From the NCBI GenBank assembly GCA_948567375.1, contig OX419762.1, forward strand, positions 2,920,001 to 2,984,000: 64,000 nucleotides of DNA, in the 5' to 3' direction. Shown here piece by piece: positions 45,788-56,691 of the stretch. The first letter of the stretch is position 1. Every line of letters starts with the position of its first letter. The notes below the pieces were generated by a model. That model was given only the letters and a program-made list of their open reading frames with translations, was not told the origin of the DNA and did no database searches. Origin of the DNA: Lunularia cruciata (taxonomy: Eukaryota > Streptophyta > Marchantiopsida > Lunulariales > Lunulariaceae). A program made the translations under genes and the position numbers.

Positions 45788-46285
45788 ATGAGGTTTCACT
45801 TAGGTTTGGTCTACCCATTTGCATCTTCATTACTCACTTGTAAGTGTGGTTCTACACTAGATGCAGCAGCGGTCCATGTGACACGGTGTCCTTTTGGAGG
45901 ACAAAGGATAGCTACCCATGATGCACTTAGGGACATAATGTTTGCTATGGCACAAAATAGTGGATACTTGGCTTAGAGGGAGCGTTTGTATGTTTTGCAG
46001 ACAACATGTGTCAGAGCAGACGTATACTTGGTCCAAGATGATCAAGTGATAGTAGGGGTTGTTGTGGTTACGGACCCTACATGGGATATAGTTTTGAAGG
46101 GAGTGATTAGCCATCTCCCTAGATGGGCGTTAAGTGCAGCAATAGGTCGGAAGGTCTCTAAGTATAGGGACATGCATCAAGGTCACCTCTTTGTTCCTCT
46201 AGCCTTGGTGTTATATGGAGTAAAGGACATGACATTTGACACATTTGTCAAGGAGTGCATGAGAGCTTATCATGTTAGGCGCTAG
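45788..46285 (+). pseudogene. LINE C-terminal knuckle and endonuclease-like domain
   Basis: Same frame as the polymerase core. Residues 18-34 of the first piece form Cys-x-Cys-x9-His-x3-Cys (CKCG...VHVTRC), followed by THDALRDIMFAMAQ. After one stop (45974-45976) come RADVYLVQDD, VVVVTDPTWDIV and GRKVSKYRD. In R2-type elements a cysteine-histidine knuckle is followed by a restriction-enzyme-like nuclease with a PD...D...K/R-x-x-KY pattern; here the proline is Ala, but the aspartates and the K-x-x-KY are in order. Such a nuclease nicks target DNA to prime reverse transcription. Confidence 0.6.
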
Positions 46286-46560
46286 GGAGTACCACTCTCA
46301 CTCTCATACTTTCTAGCATATTTTAGACAGTGTGTGTCCATTGCTCTATAAAGGGCAATAGCTGGTGCAATCCATAAGAAAGCAATCAGATTAAGTGATG
46401 TTTCTTTGGATGCTCCAATTGTATGTAGACCATACTACTTGTATAGCTCAGATATCTTAGGTGCGGTAGGGCAGATTTCTCATATAGACTTTATTAAAGA
46501 TAGCAATATTTTACCTTTTTTGTCTCTCCCTTGTACGGCTTGATGGGGGCTTCCCATCCT

Positions 46561-46900
46561 TTGTTTTTTCTACATGGTCGACTTCCTCCACTTATCACTA
46601 ATCCTAATCATATCTTATCCATAAAATCTTAATTAAGAGTTGCTTATGCATCCATTGAAAGTCCTCGTCGTTTCTTAATTAAAATTTAAACTTAGATGAC
46701 ATGTGAGACATTTGGCTTAAAATTTTACATTAGAAATTGTAGGCCAAATGGAAATTCCAAGCCAAAGGTCAAAAGAATGGTTCTTACTTCAAAGGTTTCT
46801 TGCCAATTGGTTTCTAAACAAAGCTTAATTTTAGGCCAAAGGTGTTTGTGCTTGCATTTAAGCTACCTCTTTCTCATTTTTTGATCTCCCTTCACATTAG
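46561..46900. other. Unassigned stretch after LINE copy 2
   Basis: AT-rich sequence with no recognisable gene. It contains (t)taggccaaa(g)gt words that also occur near 49930, within the LTR-like region at 49194-50125, so it could be part of a matching 3' LTR. Confidence 0.2.
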
Positions 46901-48110
46901 ATCCTTATGGAAGGATTGTTTTCCTCCCCTTCAAATGTAGTGTAGAACCTCTACTCATTCTTAGCACTTCAAAATTGCAAGTAACTTTTTCTTAGCAAGT
47001 CATTGAATTTCTTTATCACATACTCCTATAGCATGGTTGCCAACTTCTTGAGCTTTGTGTCAAGTACACCTTTGCCTGTAGTGCATGTACTTGGGACCAA
47101 AACTCATGCAAATTTAGTCATGTTGCTTATGACTCTACTAAATCATTAGCCATCTCAATAAGGCTATTGCATGCCATCTCCATCTATGCCATGATGTGAT
47201 GCTTCTCTTCATCAAGTTGCTTTCTTACCTCCTACAACTCTATTACAACTTCCTTTCAGATTGCCTCCCAATCTTTCTTGCATTCCTCCTCTTTCTTCTC
47301 CAACTATTTGGCAAGCTTCTTGATCTTGATTTTGGCAATCTATTGCTCTTCTTGATGGTGCATATCCATTGCAACCATTGCTACCTTTGTCTATTTGACC
47401 TCTACTTTTGAAGTGTCAAGTCCCTTGTTGAACTCCTTCTGGCATTGAACCTCTTCCTTAGCTCTACTTACCTCCATAGTAACCAATTGCTACATCATCT
47501 CTTTGTACTTCTTGGTGATGTGTTCTCTTTCTTCCTCCAATTTGGAGGTTGCTTGCCTCAATTTGTTGTTGAGCTTCCCATCCTCCACATACAAAAAATG
47601 GACCTCTGTGAACTCCCATTTCTCCTTCTCACTCTCATGATTGATTGGCATTGTGGTCTTGTGTAAGTGCATGAGTACGGAGGCATAATCCATGATCTCT
47701 CAATGAATTCTCTTGTGAATTGGATGAAACCATTCCAATGTCTCTAGAATTGGACCTATAATTTGGGTGACAAGTCTTGATATAGGTGTCTTAGCAATAG
47801 AAGGAAAGCTTCTTCTACTTGATTGTGCCTCCTCTTGTCTTTTGAGTCGCACCAACATCTCTCCTTCCTCTCTAATTAGGTCAATGACCACATGAGGTTC
47901 TTCTTTCTTATCTTCTTCCATGTGGCCATACTCATCTACCTTCCTTGATTTCTTGGCTTCCAATACATCTTTTAATGGAATGATACCTTTGTCTTGAAGT
48001 ATCACTTCCCTTTTGGGCTGAAATGTGTGCTTGGCCTCAAATATGGCCATTTTTTTCTTCCCTCTCCTTCTCTCTAGAGGGTCCTCCCTTGTCATCAGCT
48101 CTTACCTTCT
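46901..48110 (-). pseudogene. Broken coiled-coil ORF, minus strand
   Basis: 47700-48095 is open for 131 codons: a basic start (MTREDPLERRRGKKKMAIFE), a charged middle (VDEYGHMEEDKKEEPHVVID) and PSIAKTPISRLVTQIIGPIL. 47490-47693 continues with NNKLRQATSKLEEEREHITK, a clear coiled-coil pattern, and further heptad-like sequence runs down to about 47000. It is the same general type as the ORFs at 22247 and 37850. An LTR-like boundary and a primer-binding site lie upstream at 49181-49194, so it looks like the internal region of a non-autonomous LTR element. Confidence 0.45.
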
Positions 48111-49180
48111 CCCAAAAGGATCCCACTTCTTCAACATTTCTTACCTTTGATGAGAAACCTCTCATTCTTGGAGATCATATTTTGACCTTCCTTGGTCCTT
48201 TGATTGGGACAGATTGCACTATTTTCCCTTATCTTTGACCTCATCTTCCATAAAGACTACAATTCTGGTGTAGGACTCTTTATTGGTAAGAGGTTTGTCA
48301 ACTTCTTATGGTCCAAAATTGGCAATTATTGTTCCCATGACTCCATTCTCTTTGTTCATGCTCTTGCACAAGCCCTTTGGCCCATAGCCGAAACATATTG
48401 GCCCCATTGACCAGAAGTGAAAAGTACTCAAAGAAAATTTCTTAGTTGTTTATTTACATACATAGCCTATTGGACTTGAATAGCTTAATATGGAGTTTGA
48501 AAGCAATAATCCAACCAAATCCTTTTATTTGTGTACATACCATTGGTTGTTGGACCTTGACTGATCAAAGAATTCTTTTAGCCCTACCTCCATGTCTTTT
48601 CTTGGACTTCATCTTCCAGAGAGACTACAATTTTGGTGTAGGACTCTTTATTGGTTAGAGGTTTGTCAACTTCTTGTTGTCCAATATTGGCATTTCTGTC
48701 CTTGTGTGTTTCTTCTATTTCTTCCACTCCTCTAGCCACTACTGAAGGTTCTTGAGGTCTCAAAGGTTCATCACCTCCTTCATCCTCATCTTTCTAGTCA
48801 AAGGTCTCTTCCACCAATTAGGACACTTGGTACTTCTTCTTTGCCTTAAGTCTTTGGTCTTGATGATGCAAGATCATTTTGGTTCTTCTCAAAGCCCAAA
48901 GTCTTGTAACCTTCTTCCACCTTCACAAACTTACCATTTGAACTGAACTCTACATCTACCAATTTTTACTATTACTCATTCTTTTAAAATCCTTGTGGTT
49001 TCTATGTTTCTTATATAGAAGTACTGGTCTGCACAATGCTCCTTCTCCCTTGGCATCAACAGTCCCATTCCTTGATGAAAGCAATAATCTAACCAAATCC
49101 TTGTATGTTTATACATACCCATGGTTATTGGACCTCACCTGATCAAACAATGCTTTTAGCCTTACCTCCATGTCTTTTCT
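48111..49180. repeat. Leader-like region with two sets of long direct repeats
   Basis: A block of about 100 bp (cttcca(t/g)a(a/g)agactacaatt(c/t)tggtgtaggactctttattgg) occurs at about 48240 and 48608. Another block (gaaagcaataatc(c/t)aaccaaatcctt ... acctccatgtcttttcttgg) occurs at about 48500-48605 and 49077-49180. The repeats are interleaved, as if a leader had been duplicated in pieces. Confidence 0.6.
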
Positions 49181-49192
49181 TGGTCTGATACC
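49181..49192 (-). promoter_or_regulatory. Primer-binding site of a minus-strand LTR element
   Basis: tctgatacca on the plus strand, that is TGGTATCAGA on the minus strand, followed at 49194 by TGTGTATTAAG. This is the initiator methionine tRNA site next to an LTR boundary. It marks a 5' LTR at higher coordinates and an internal region, with the coiled-coil ORF, at lower ones. Confidence 0.65.
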
Positions 49193-49193
49193 A

Positions 49194-50125
49194 TTGTGTA
49201 TTAAGAGTCATGACATTTGGAGTTGAATTCTCATGCCCAATACTTTCCACAAATGCTCTTCAGTCAAGCAAAGAGATTGCCTTGTAAATTCACCAATTTG
49301 GGATCTATATTATTCCAAATTTTTACATCATAGCATGGTATCTTATCTCCTAATTCTAGAGTAAGAACTCCATCTTTAGGTCTCAAAGAAACTACACTCT
49401 GAAATACATTTTCCATCTTACAATCTCAAAAATTTTGAGTATGAACTTAGGAGCTTTCCTCATCTTGTGCTTCTTGGTGACCTTGAGACTATAGCAAATT
49501 CCTTCACCTTTCCCCTCATCTTTACTTACAAATTCATTCACTCAAGAACAATATGTTTCTCTTTTCTATGCTTCTATTTGTGTCCTTCCATCCTATTGAC
49601 AAGTGCTCTATTGGTTGAAGAGTTACTTGTCAAATTCTTATCAAAATGGGGAATGTTAGACTAGGCTGGTCTTTATGGTGTTGGGAAAATCATTACAAAT
49701 TTTATGGTGAGAGCTCATTAGGTGCTCACCTAATGAGCTTTCTCCAAAAATGTTATGACCCACACATGTGAATGTTTTGGTACGTCTAATTGGTCTTGAT
49801 TTCTATTCTTTCTTGATTGCACCAATCACATGATATCAGGATATGTTTATATTGCTTGAGTTTTCAAGACAAAGGCCCCTTACCATGAGATTTCAGGTCC
49901 AAGGTGGCTATGGTCAAGGATAATTTTCAGGCCAAAGGTCTTCATCCTCAAAATTTCTCCTTCTTTGCTTCCTTCCTTCATGTTAGCAAGATAACTCTTC
50001 TTGCCTAAGATTATTGGCATAATCCCTTTATCTAGACTAACTAATCCCTTTAACTCCTAATATTTTTAGGAAGGCTATAAGAAAAGAAAATGGTGTGATT
50101 TTCTGAAAATATGAGGCATTACATC
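49194..50125 (-). repeat. Probable 5' LTR of the coiled-coil element (LTR6)
   Basis: Begins TGTGTATTAAGAG beside a primer-binding site and may end at gaggcattaca near 50125. I did not find a clear second copy, so the far boundary is uncertain. The region beyond it (50126-50482) belongs to the LTR4 element at 50483. Confidence 0.4.
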
Positions 50126-50329
50126 TCCTTGCTCTTGTCTTTGATTATCACAATCTCTCTTTCCCAACAATTGTGTAAGGTGTTCAATCTATTGTTTGTA
50201 GCAATGATAACTTTAGGCATTGTTGCCATAACTACTACTCTACTAGATTACCTACTTTCAACTATCTATCTTAACACATAGAGACAACATGTGCACCACT
50301 CTCATAGGTTATAATCAAAAGGATCAATA

Positions 50330-50482
50330 GTTCATTAAACAAGGTGCTCGTGTTCAAAAAAAATTTCTCAAAGCATGAAATGATGTTTTGGTAGTATATG
50401 GACAGAGAAATCCTAATGGTTTGGGAGAAAAATATTTGGTAGTCCATAGATTCCATCCATCCCATTCTTACTCTAATACCAA
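50330..50482 (-). other. Leader and primer-binding site of an LTR4-type element (element 6)
   Basis: On the minus strand, TTGGTATTAGAG next to the LTR at 50483 is a primer-binding site. The following GAATGGGATGGATGGAAT...TATGGAC(T/C)ACCAAAT and AAACCATTAGGATTT match the leader of element 5 at 62657-62720. This identifies 50483-50881 as the 5' LTR of an element of the same family as element 5. The rest of its body was lost or displaced by the LTR6 element to the left. Confidence 0.65.
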
Positions 50483-50881
50483 TCTAAAAGACCAATGAGA
50501 GAAATAGGAGAATGGAAGATAGAAATCACATTGCAAATACTCAAGTGAGGGAAACTCCTAATGCCTAGCATGAGCTTGGGCTTTGGTATTTATAGTGAAG
50601 CAATACAAGGCTCTTAAAAAGCTTCCAAGTAAGCTTTCTTCAAAAAGCCACCTACTTGGCATACAAGTTAAACTAGCCTTTAACTTGATGTGCAAGTTTC
50701 CCAATCCTTGAAAGTTACCTAAATTTGTTGCATCAAGAAGCTTCTTAAGTACTTCTAGAAAATTCTACCAAAAAACTTCCTAGTTGCTTCTAGAACATTC
50801 TTAAGATTCCTAGCTCTATTTGGCTTATATTACTAACTCATTGGCCTCTACTAACTTGTTTGCTAATTTCATATTATTATA
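50483..50881 (-). repeat. LTR4, 5' LTR of element 6
   Basis: TCTAAAAGACC (G of TG lost) to ATTATTATA, 399 bp. It contains the minus-strand TATA box at 50587-50594 and a perfect three-part heat-shock-element motif at 50752-50766. Confidence 0.75.
50752..50766. promoter_or_regulatory. Heat-shock-element-like motif in LTR4 (element 6)
   Basis: cTTCtaGAAaaTTCt: three alternating TTC/GAA blocks with two-base spacers, the full nTTCnnGAAnnTTCn pattern bound by heat-shock factors. It is upstream of the TATA box in the direction of element transcription. Confidence 0.5.
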
Positions 50882-51322
50882 ACAACCAAATGCCACCAAC
50901 AATAAAACACCACACACTAATGTAACTCTAATCATGATAACTACACTAGAGGAAAAGGAGACTTGTAATCTACCATCACAAATATAATCTCACGGTCTAC
51001 AAGTCGTCACTTCTTGCTTCACCAAAGAGAAACACAAGTAGTCTAACTAGTCATCACTCTAGTCTCACTACCAAGCACACACCAAAATACCAATGCTCTA
51101 AATATTAGGGCACCACACACACACATGGCGCACAAACAAGAAGTAGGAATGGAGGGAGCCCAATCACAAAATTTTTGAACAAAAACCCTCTATCTCACAA
51201 ATCTTGACTTTGCCACCATTTGGCATTTGATATAATAAGAGAGTCTATCTACTCCTACACTACCAAGATCAGCAAGAATGGGATAAATTGTCCTTTCCTA
51301 ACCAAAGATACATAGTTGGTAC
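50882..51322. other. Unassigned spacer
   Basis: Between an LTR4 and the 3' LTR of element 4. The sequence (aataaaacaccacacac, tcacggtctacaagtcgtcac) shows no ORF or repeat I can name. Confidence 0.25.
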
Positions 51323-52014
51323 TGTGAGCCGGCCTGTCTCTCACTCAGGATGAACCTCTGATGGCTATTATAGTAGCGTACCATGGACTAAGAAGGCAAG
51401 GAACCCCAACTCCATCATACTCCTCCAAGGCTAACACTCCAAGACTCAAGACATTGCTCACTAGAGAACTCAATGAGAGAGAGATAGTTGCAAATGAAAG
51501 GATGATGAGTACCTCCTCACCCCTTGTTTATATACTTGTGAAATAGTTACGTACCAAAGTTACTAACTACCATAGTACCTCAAGTTACTAGACTAAAAGT
51601 CAAGCAAAGTCAAAAAGTAGAAAGGGATATCCATTCACATGGGCATATTTCCCTAAGCATGTGGTCTTATCTTGACCCAACCACTAAGTCAAGGATTCCT
51701 TCACATGAGCTATCCTTGGACTAAAGAAGAATCCAAAACAAAACAACTTGTGGGCCCAAGAATTCTCAACTCTTTCCTCAAAGCTAAACACCTAGGAATA
51801 ATACCAAGTCAACAGACTAAAATCCAAAATAGTGGTGCTCATCTTTTCTACTTCCTCTAAAGTAAGGTCCCCTCTATCTTAGCTATGACTAAATTAAGCT
51901 AACCATGACTAATATAGAACTATCCTTTATCTTTATATAAATAATATCTCTTAAGTACTTGTAATACCAAGCTAAATATCACAATACCACACACATGCAC
52001 AAATGGGTGTTACA
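51323..52014 (-). repeat. 3' LTR of element 4 (LTR5)
   Basis: TGTGAGCCGG to GGGTGTTACA on the plus strand, 692 bp. It aligns closely along its length with 60816-61504. The minus-strand polypurine tract GGGGGTAAA lies directly inside. Confidence 0.9.
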
Positions 52015-52910
52015 TTTACCCCCGGACTAAGTTTTCACTTTGTCTTCAAAGTGAAGGTCTCTCTACCTTCTATGGTACATCTTTAACTTATCATGGTTAA
52101 TCCTATTGTGGTACCTACATTTTTCATTTTGGATGAGTTTTGAAGAAGAAGTGCCTTGCTGAAACCAAATTGAAACCAAATGGAGAAGAAATGAGTGCAA
52201 ACTTGTATTTTGATCAGACCCGAGGGAGTCTACATTGTGTGAGAGGAAGAAGGACTCGGATTGGATCAATCCCGAAGAAGGTAACTTCGTGTCAGAGGAG
52301 GGAAAAACTCGGATCAGGCGCCGAAAGAGGATTTCTTCGCATCGGAATGAAGGTTACAGGTCAGGAATACTGCGGGGGCCATTTCTCAATGAGGAAAAGT
52401 TTAAATCAATTGTGATGTATCTCGTTGGAAGCGTCTCGTCTAGGGCTTTCCGCTGCCACCAAAATCTCAAAGTTTGGAGGTCTGTAGAAGAAGTAACAAG
52501 CATTTGAAGTTTCTGGAGTAAATGTACTTTGGGTCAAAGTGTCTTCGGGTCAATGTGGCTTCGGACTTCGTACTTCGGACTTCGGGTTTACATGACTTTG
52601 GGTCTAAAGACTTTGCCTCAAGACTAAGATGACCGACTAAATCCAAGGAAGTCGGACCTCGGAGTGCAGTGAAGGTGACTTCGGGAATCTTGCAAGAAGC
52701 ATCAGAGGAAGTTAGAGTAGGGAAAGAAGATAGTTATGATACCCATGACTTCAATTTCAATTCTGATTGAAGATGGAACATGAATTGAACGAGAAGTAGC
52801 AGTAGTGAATAAACCCGAAGTGCAGGATCAGACAGTAAGTGTCTTCGGGTGAGTTACTTGAGTGATTAGGGGAAAGTGGGTTACAAATTGAAGGTGTAGA
52901 TAGTGTATTC

Positions 52911-53225
52911 ATGCTTTTAATTATAATTTTTGACAATGACATAATAGAATTAGCAAATGAATTGATAATAGAAAAACCCAAAGTAGAAGAAATAAGAGTG
53001 CAAGTGTCTTCGGATTTGACATTTGACACCTTAGAGAAGAGTGGGTCGGGAGATAGAGATTTAGAAGGCTTAATTATGATAGGAATTGCAAATCAGGAAG
53101 GAAAAGTGTTAGAATTAGTGGAGGAATTGGAAGTTGTGAAACCCGAGGACAAAATATTAGGAAATAAAGTTACTTTGGGTTTGGGTTTGAATAAAGAAGA
53201 AGAAGTAGACATCGGATTGGAGTAG
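52911..53225 (+). pseudogene. C-terminal remnant of the unit ORF in unit D
   Basis: An open 104-codon stretch, strongly acidic. Residues about 26-48 contain VEEIRVQVSSDLTFDTLEKS and the end is KEEEVDIGLE-stop. It matches the ends of the unit E (6033-6368) and unit B (12753-12974) ORFs. The upstream coding part is deleted, so this is a truncated gene despite the open frame. Function unknown. Confidence 0.55.
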
Positions 53226-53342
53226 TAACAGTTTTGAGATTTGAATAGACAGATATGAAGGGTTGCATTGTCATTTCAGATCTGCAGGTTTGTAGAGTCA
53301 TCAGGAAGAGGTGTATTAGGAAGATAATTGTCGATTGCTTCA

Positions 53343-53351
53343 CTATTTAAG
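53343..53351 (+). promoter_or_regulatory. TATA-like box of unit D
   Basis: CTATTTAAG, about 670 bp before the end of the unit. The equivalent word is present in units B, C and E in the same orientation relative to the unit. Confidence 0.45.
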
Positions 53352-54022
53352 AGTGGCATTTGCAGTATCATGTTGTTCAGTGCTCATAATTTCTGAGAAT
53401 AGATAAAGTGAAGTGATGTGAAGCAGTGCTCGTCGCTTGAGCTTGATTCCGAGTATCAACGTTGTACTTGTGTTTGTGAGTGTGTGAAGAAATTTGAAGT
53501 GCAAGTCAGTGTGCTTGTTGGATGTTGGATTCCATAGCCTTGATCTTCATTTTGTGTGTTTGATCTTGAGTGAAGTGCAATCGGAGCAATGCCTTGATAG
53601 ATTTGAGAGGAATTGTAGTGCTGGTAGTATTCTGCATTTGTGAGTGCAATGCGAAGTTGATGTGAAGCAATTTCGATCAAGGAAGTTGTGCCTTCAGTGG
53701 AGGGGTGGAACACAATTCTGAGGCAAAGTCATTTTGCAGTGAAGTGCCGTTTTTGGGAGAGCCTGAATCATCACAATCAAGATTGTTTGGAAAGATTTGA
53801 TGAAGTTGTGATTATGGAGTGTTAATTTGTGACAAGACTGCAAATCAGTGCTTATTACTCTCTTTTGGGTGTGGTTTCTACCTAAGAGATTAAAGACGCA
53901 ACCAAGAAGAATTACATTGTTACTGTTTGACTTTGTATTTGGACATTTCTGACTTATATCTCTACGGGAACGAACTTTACTTACCCAATCACCGCAAAAG
54001 TGATATTTGCCGGGTTGTCACA

Positions 54023-55310
54023 CCTATCAAAGTGTTTTCCTCCCAACTCCTTGAGATCATAGGTGTAATTGCCCCACACCTTCTCCATTATGAAAGATCC
54101 AAAGTACTTAGGCAAAACTTTGTTTGCACTCTCTTGAATCGAATGGAATCAAACAACATTACCCAATCACCTTCTTTGAAAGTCTCCACCTTCTTCTTGC
54201 CTTGCCTCTTGTCATAGCTCTCCTTTTGTTTCCTTTGGGCTTGCTCCACTCGAACCATAGCAACTGCTCTTGCCTCTTCCAACTCCATGAGTTGATCCTT
54301 CCTTGACTTCTCTTCATCACCTCCTTGTGCTTTCTTCAATCTCCTATGAATGCTTTGGAAGGTAGGAAGATCAAAGTGAATAGGTAGGGTAGACTTAATA
54401 CCATATACTAATTGAAATGGAGAATATCCGGTGGAGGTCTTCATGGTTGTCCTATACTCCCACAAAACTGCATGAATCCTCTTGTCCCAATGATGTTTAG
54501 CCCCCTCTATTTCTGCATCTTTGGCCAATATCATGCACAAGGTCTGATTGGTTCTCTCTGCCAAGCCAAATTCCAATAAAATTGAAATTTGGCTTATAGG
54601 ATGTAGTTACTCTATGTGTGATAGAGAAATGTTGTAGCATGGCTGTAGTAATGCTTCTTGTAAACTCTCCTCCTCTATCAGAAACCAACTCCAAAGGGCA
54701 TCCAAACCTAGTGATAATACGTTCATAAAGAAATCTACCCACTTCATCTTCATTCTTGTCCCTCAATGGTCTAGCCTCAACCCACTTGGTAAGGTAATCA
54801 GTAACTACCACAATGTACCAATTGTTCCTTGGGGTTCTATTGAGAGGACCTACAAAATCAATTCCCCACTTCTCAAAAGGTCCTAGTAATGGAATTGATG
54901 TAAGTGGTGGAGTGGATGTAGACTTTCTAGCAAAAGCTTGACAAACATGACAAGTTTTGCAATAATCAAGACAATCCTTGAAAATCCCTCTCCAATGGTA
55001 ACCTGCATCTAGAATCTTGAAAGCAGTCACCTTTCCTGCAAAGTGTCCTCCACATACTAAACCTTCATGAAACTCCTTTATGAGTAGGATAGACTGTTCC
55101 TTACCCACTGCTCTTTGAAGTAGACCATCTGCTCCTTGGTGAAAAACAATATCCTCCACCATTGTGTAAGGTCTAGATCTTGCTGCAAGGGCCTTCCTCT
55201 CCCTAGCATGCATCCCTTCTAGATAGTTACCTCTTGTCACAAAATCCCAAATCTTCTTGTACTCCACTGGAACCTCCTAAGTGATTGAGATTGTCATGAG
55301 CTCCTCATCC
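54023..55310 (-). pseudogene. Element 4 integrase
   Basis: 54497-55267 is open for 256 codons: zinc-binding region (FHEGLVCGGH, then CLDYCKTCHVCQ), core with first Asp (KWGIDFVGPLNRTPRNNWYI) and second Asp (LELVSDRGGEFTRS). A frameshift near 54575 moves the rest to 54088-54576, which keeps the catalytic Glu (LAERTNQTL) and a long charged helix (MELEEARAVAMVRVEQAQRK) before the C-terminal domain. The C-terminus continues past unit D at 52015-52106 (INHDKLKMYHRR). One frameshift and the unit D insertion inactivate it; the active-site residues themselves are present. Confidence 0.85.
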
Positions 55311-55315
55311 GAGAA

Positions 55316-55738
55316 TGTAAAAGACCGAAACCGAGGAGAGAAATAGGAGAATGGAAACTCACATTGGGACACTTGAATGAGGGAAAACTCCAAATGCCTA
55401 GCATGAGCTTCGACTTTGGTATTTATAGGTAGCATACAAGACTCTTGAAGCTTTTCAAGAAGCTTCCTTGAGCCGCTTTCTTGGAGTGCAAGCCAAGTTA
55501 ACTAGGAAGCTTCTCAAGAAGCTTCCTTCTAGAAGCCGCCTACTTGGCGTGCAAGCTAAGCTAGTTAGAAGGTTCTAGAAGCTTCCTTCTAGAAGCTACC
55601 TGCTTAGGGTGCAAGTTAACTAGTTGGGAAGCTTCCCAAGAAGCTTCTTAGATGCTTCTAGAATATTCTAGGCTATTTTGTCTTATTCTCTACTTCGTAA
55701 GCCCGACTAACTTCATCTCTAAACTCCATATTGTTACA
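55316..55738 (-). repeat. Solo LTR4 in element 4
   Basis: TGTAAAAGACC to ATTGTTACA, 423 bp. The flanks GAGAA (55311-55315) and GGGAA (55739-55743) form a near-perfect duplication. Minus-strand TATA box at 55420-55427. Several GAAGCTTC palindromes and a perfect heat-shock-like motif at 55572-55586. It separates RNase H from integrase. Confidence 0.85.
55572..55586. promoter_or_regulatory. Heat-shock-element-like motif in solo LTR4
   Basis: gTTCtaGAAgcTTCc fits nTTCnnGAAnnTTCn exactly. It lies about 150 bp upstream of the TATA box in the element's sense. Confidence 0.5.
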
Positions 55739-55739
55739 G

Positions 55740-56670
55740 GGAAGGAATCATCCATTGGCTCATCTCCATCATGATCATAGGCTCTAGATAACAAATCAGC
55801 ATTTGCATGTTTCTTTCCTAGCCTATCCTCAATGGTGTAATCATACTCAAACAAGAGTATCATCCACCTTGCTAGTCTCCCTTCAACATTGAGCTTGTGG
55901 AAGATGTACTTCAAAGCCTTGTGATCGGTGACAATGGTGGCTTTCTCTCCAATCAAGTAGTGTCTAAACTTCTTGAGACCAAAGATCACAGCCAACCCTT
56001 CTCTCTCCGTGACAAAGTAGTTCTTCTCTGTTGAAACCATCTGCCTACTAGCATAAGCTATTGGATGATCATGCACATCTTGATCTAATTGACTAAGAGT
56101 GCATCCTATAGCTAAATTAGAAGCATCAATGTAGAGGATGAAAGGCTTACTCCAATCAAGTTTAGCAAGAATTGGAGCTACAACAAGGGATTGCTTGAGC
56201 TCCTCAAAAGCTTTGAGAGCCTCCTTGTCTTCCAAAATCACCATGTAATCTACACCCTTCTTCATGTAGATGGTCAATGCATAAGCCTTGTTGGAAAATG
56301 AGAAGATGAACCTCCTATAGTACCCAACCATCCCCAAGAATTGGCGTAACTTTGTCAAGCTTGAAGGGAATGGAAGGTCTGAGATTTTCCTCACCTTCTC
56401 AGAATCAACTGCTATTCCATTTTTGGAGATGATGTGCCCCAAAAGTAGACATTCTTCACATCCAAAAATGCACTTCTCTGGGTTGAGTGATTCATTTGCC
56501 TCATCCAAGCATTGCAAGACTTTGATTAGGCGCTCAAAGTGCTCCTCCTTGCTCCCATAGACACAAAAGTCATCAATGAAGTCTCTCACAAATTTCCCAA
56601 TGAAAGGTTCAAATACCTGATTCATGAACCGTTGGAATGTGGCTGGAGCATTGCAAAGCCCAAAAGGCAT
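55740..56670 (-). CDS. Element 4 reverse transcriptase (C-terminal part) and RNase H
   Basis: A long open frame, beginning MPFGLCNAPATFQRFMNQVF. The polymerase active site is FIDDFCVYGSKEEH (residues 31 on), with both Asp kept. Connection landmarks follow: CLLLGHIISKNGIAVDSEKV, LRQFLGMVGYYRRFI. RNase H has ILYIDASNLAIG, TEREGLAVIFGLKKFRHYL, IVTDHKALKYIF and KHANADLLSRA, so all four acidic positions look intact. The last codons (to 55690) run into the solo LTR4. The frame is cut off from its N-terminal part by one in-frame stop (56690-56692), so the polyprotein is not functional. Confidence 0.85.
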
Positions 56671-56691
56671 GACCTTGAAAGCGTAAGTTCC

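Larger units (their letters stand above)
42930..46560 (+). mobile_element. R2-like LINE, better copy (copy 2)
   Basis: A non-LTR retrotransposon with, in order: an N-terminal C2H2 finger (43405-43467), a long poorly conserved segment, a reverse transcriptase core (44355-45100), a thumb region, a CCHC-like knuckle (45839-45889) and an endonuclease-like domain (45916-46285). L1 and RTE elements, the usual plant LINEs, have an N-terminal apurinic-type endonuclease and no such finger. The layout here is that of the older LINE groups with a restriction-enzyme-like endonuclease (R2, NeSL, HERO and relatives). The element is broken by stops and frameshifts. A poly(A) end is not obvious. Confidence 0.7.
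52107..54022 (+). mobile_element. Unit D: 1916-bp solo unit with perfect CCTAT duplications
   Basis: Starts TGTGGTACC, ends GGGTTGTCACA, flanked by CCTAT at 52102-52106 and 54023-54027. It is inserted in the element 4 integrase. It is the opposite strand orientation to units B, C and E. It keeps only the acidic C-terminal end of the unit ORF, then the TATA-like box and about 680 bp of tail. It is visibly richer in CpG (many ttcggg and gaag-cg words) than its relatives, which suggests less methylation-driven decay and a younger age. Confidence 0.85.
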
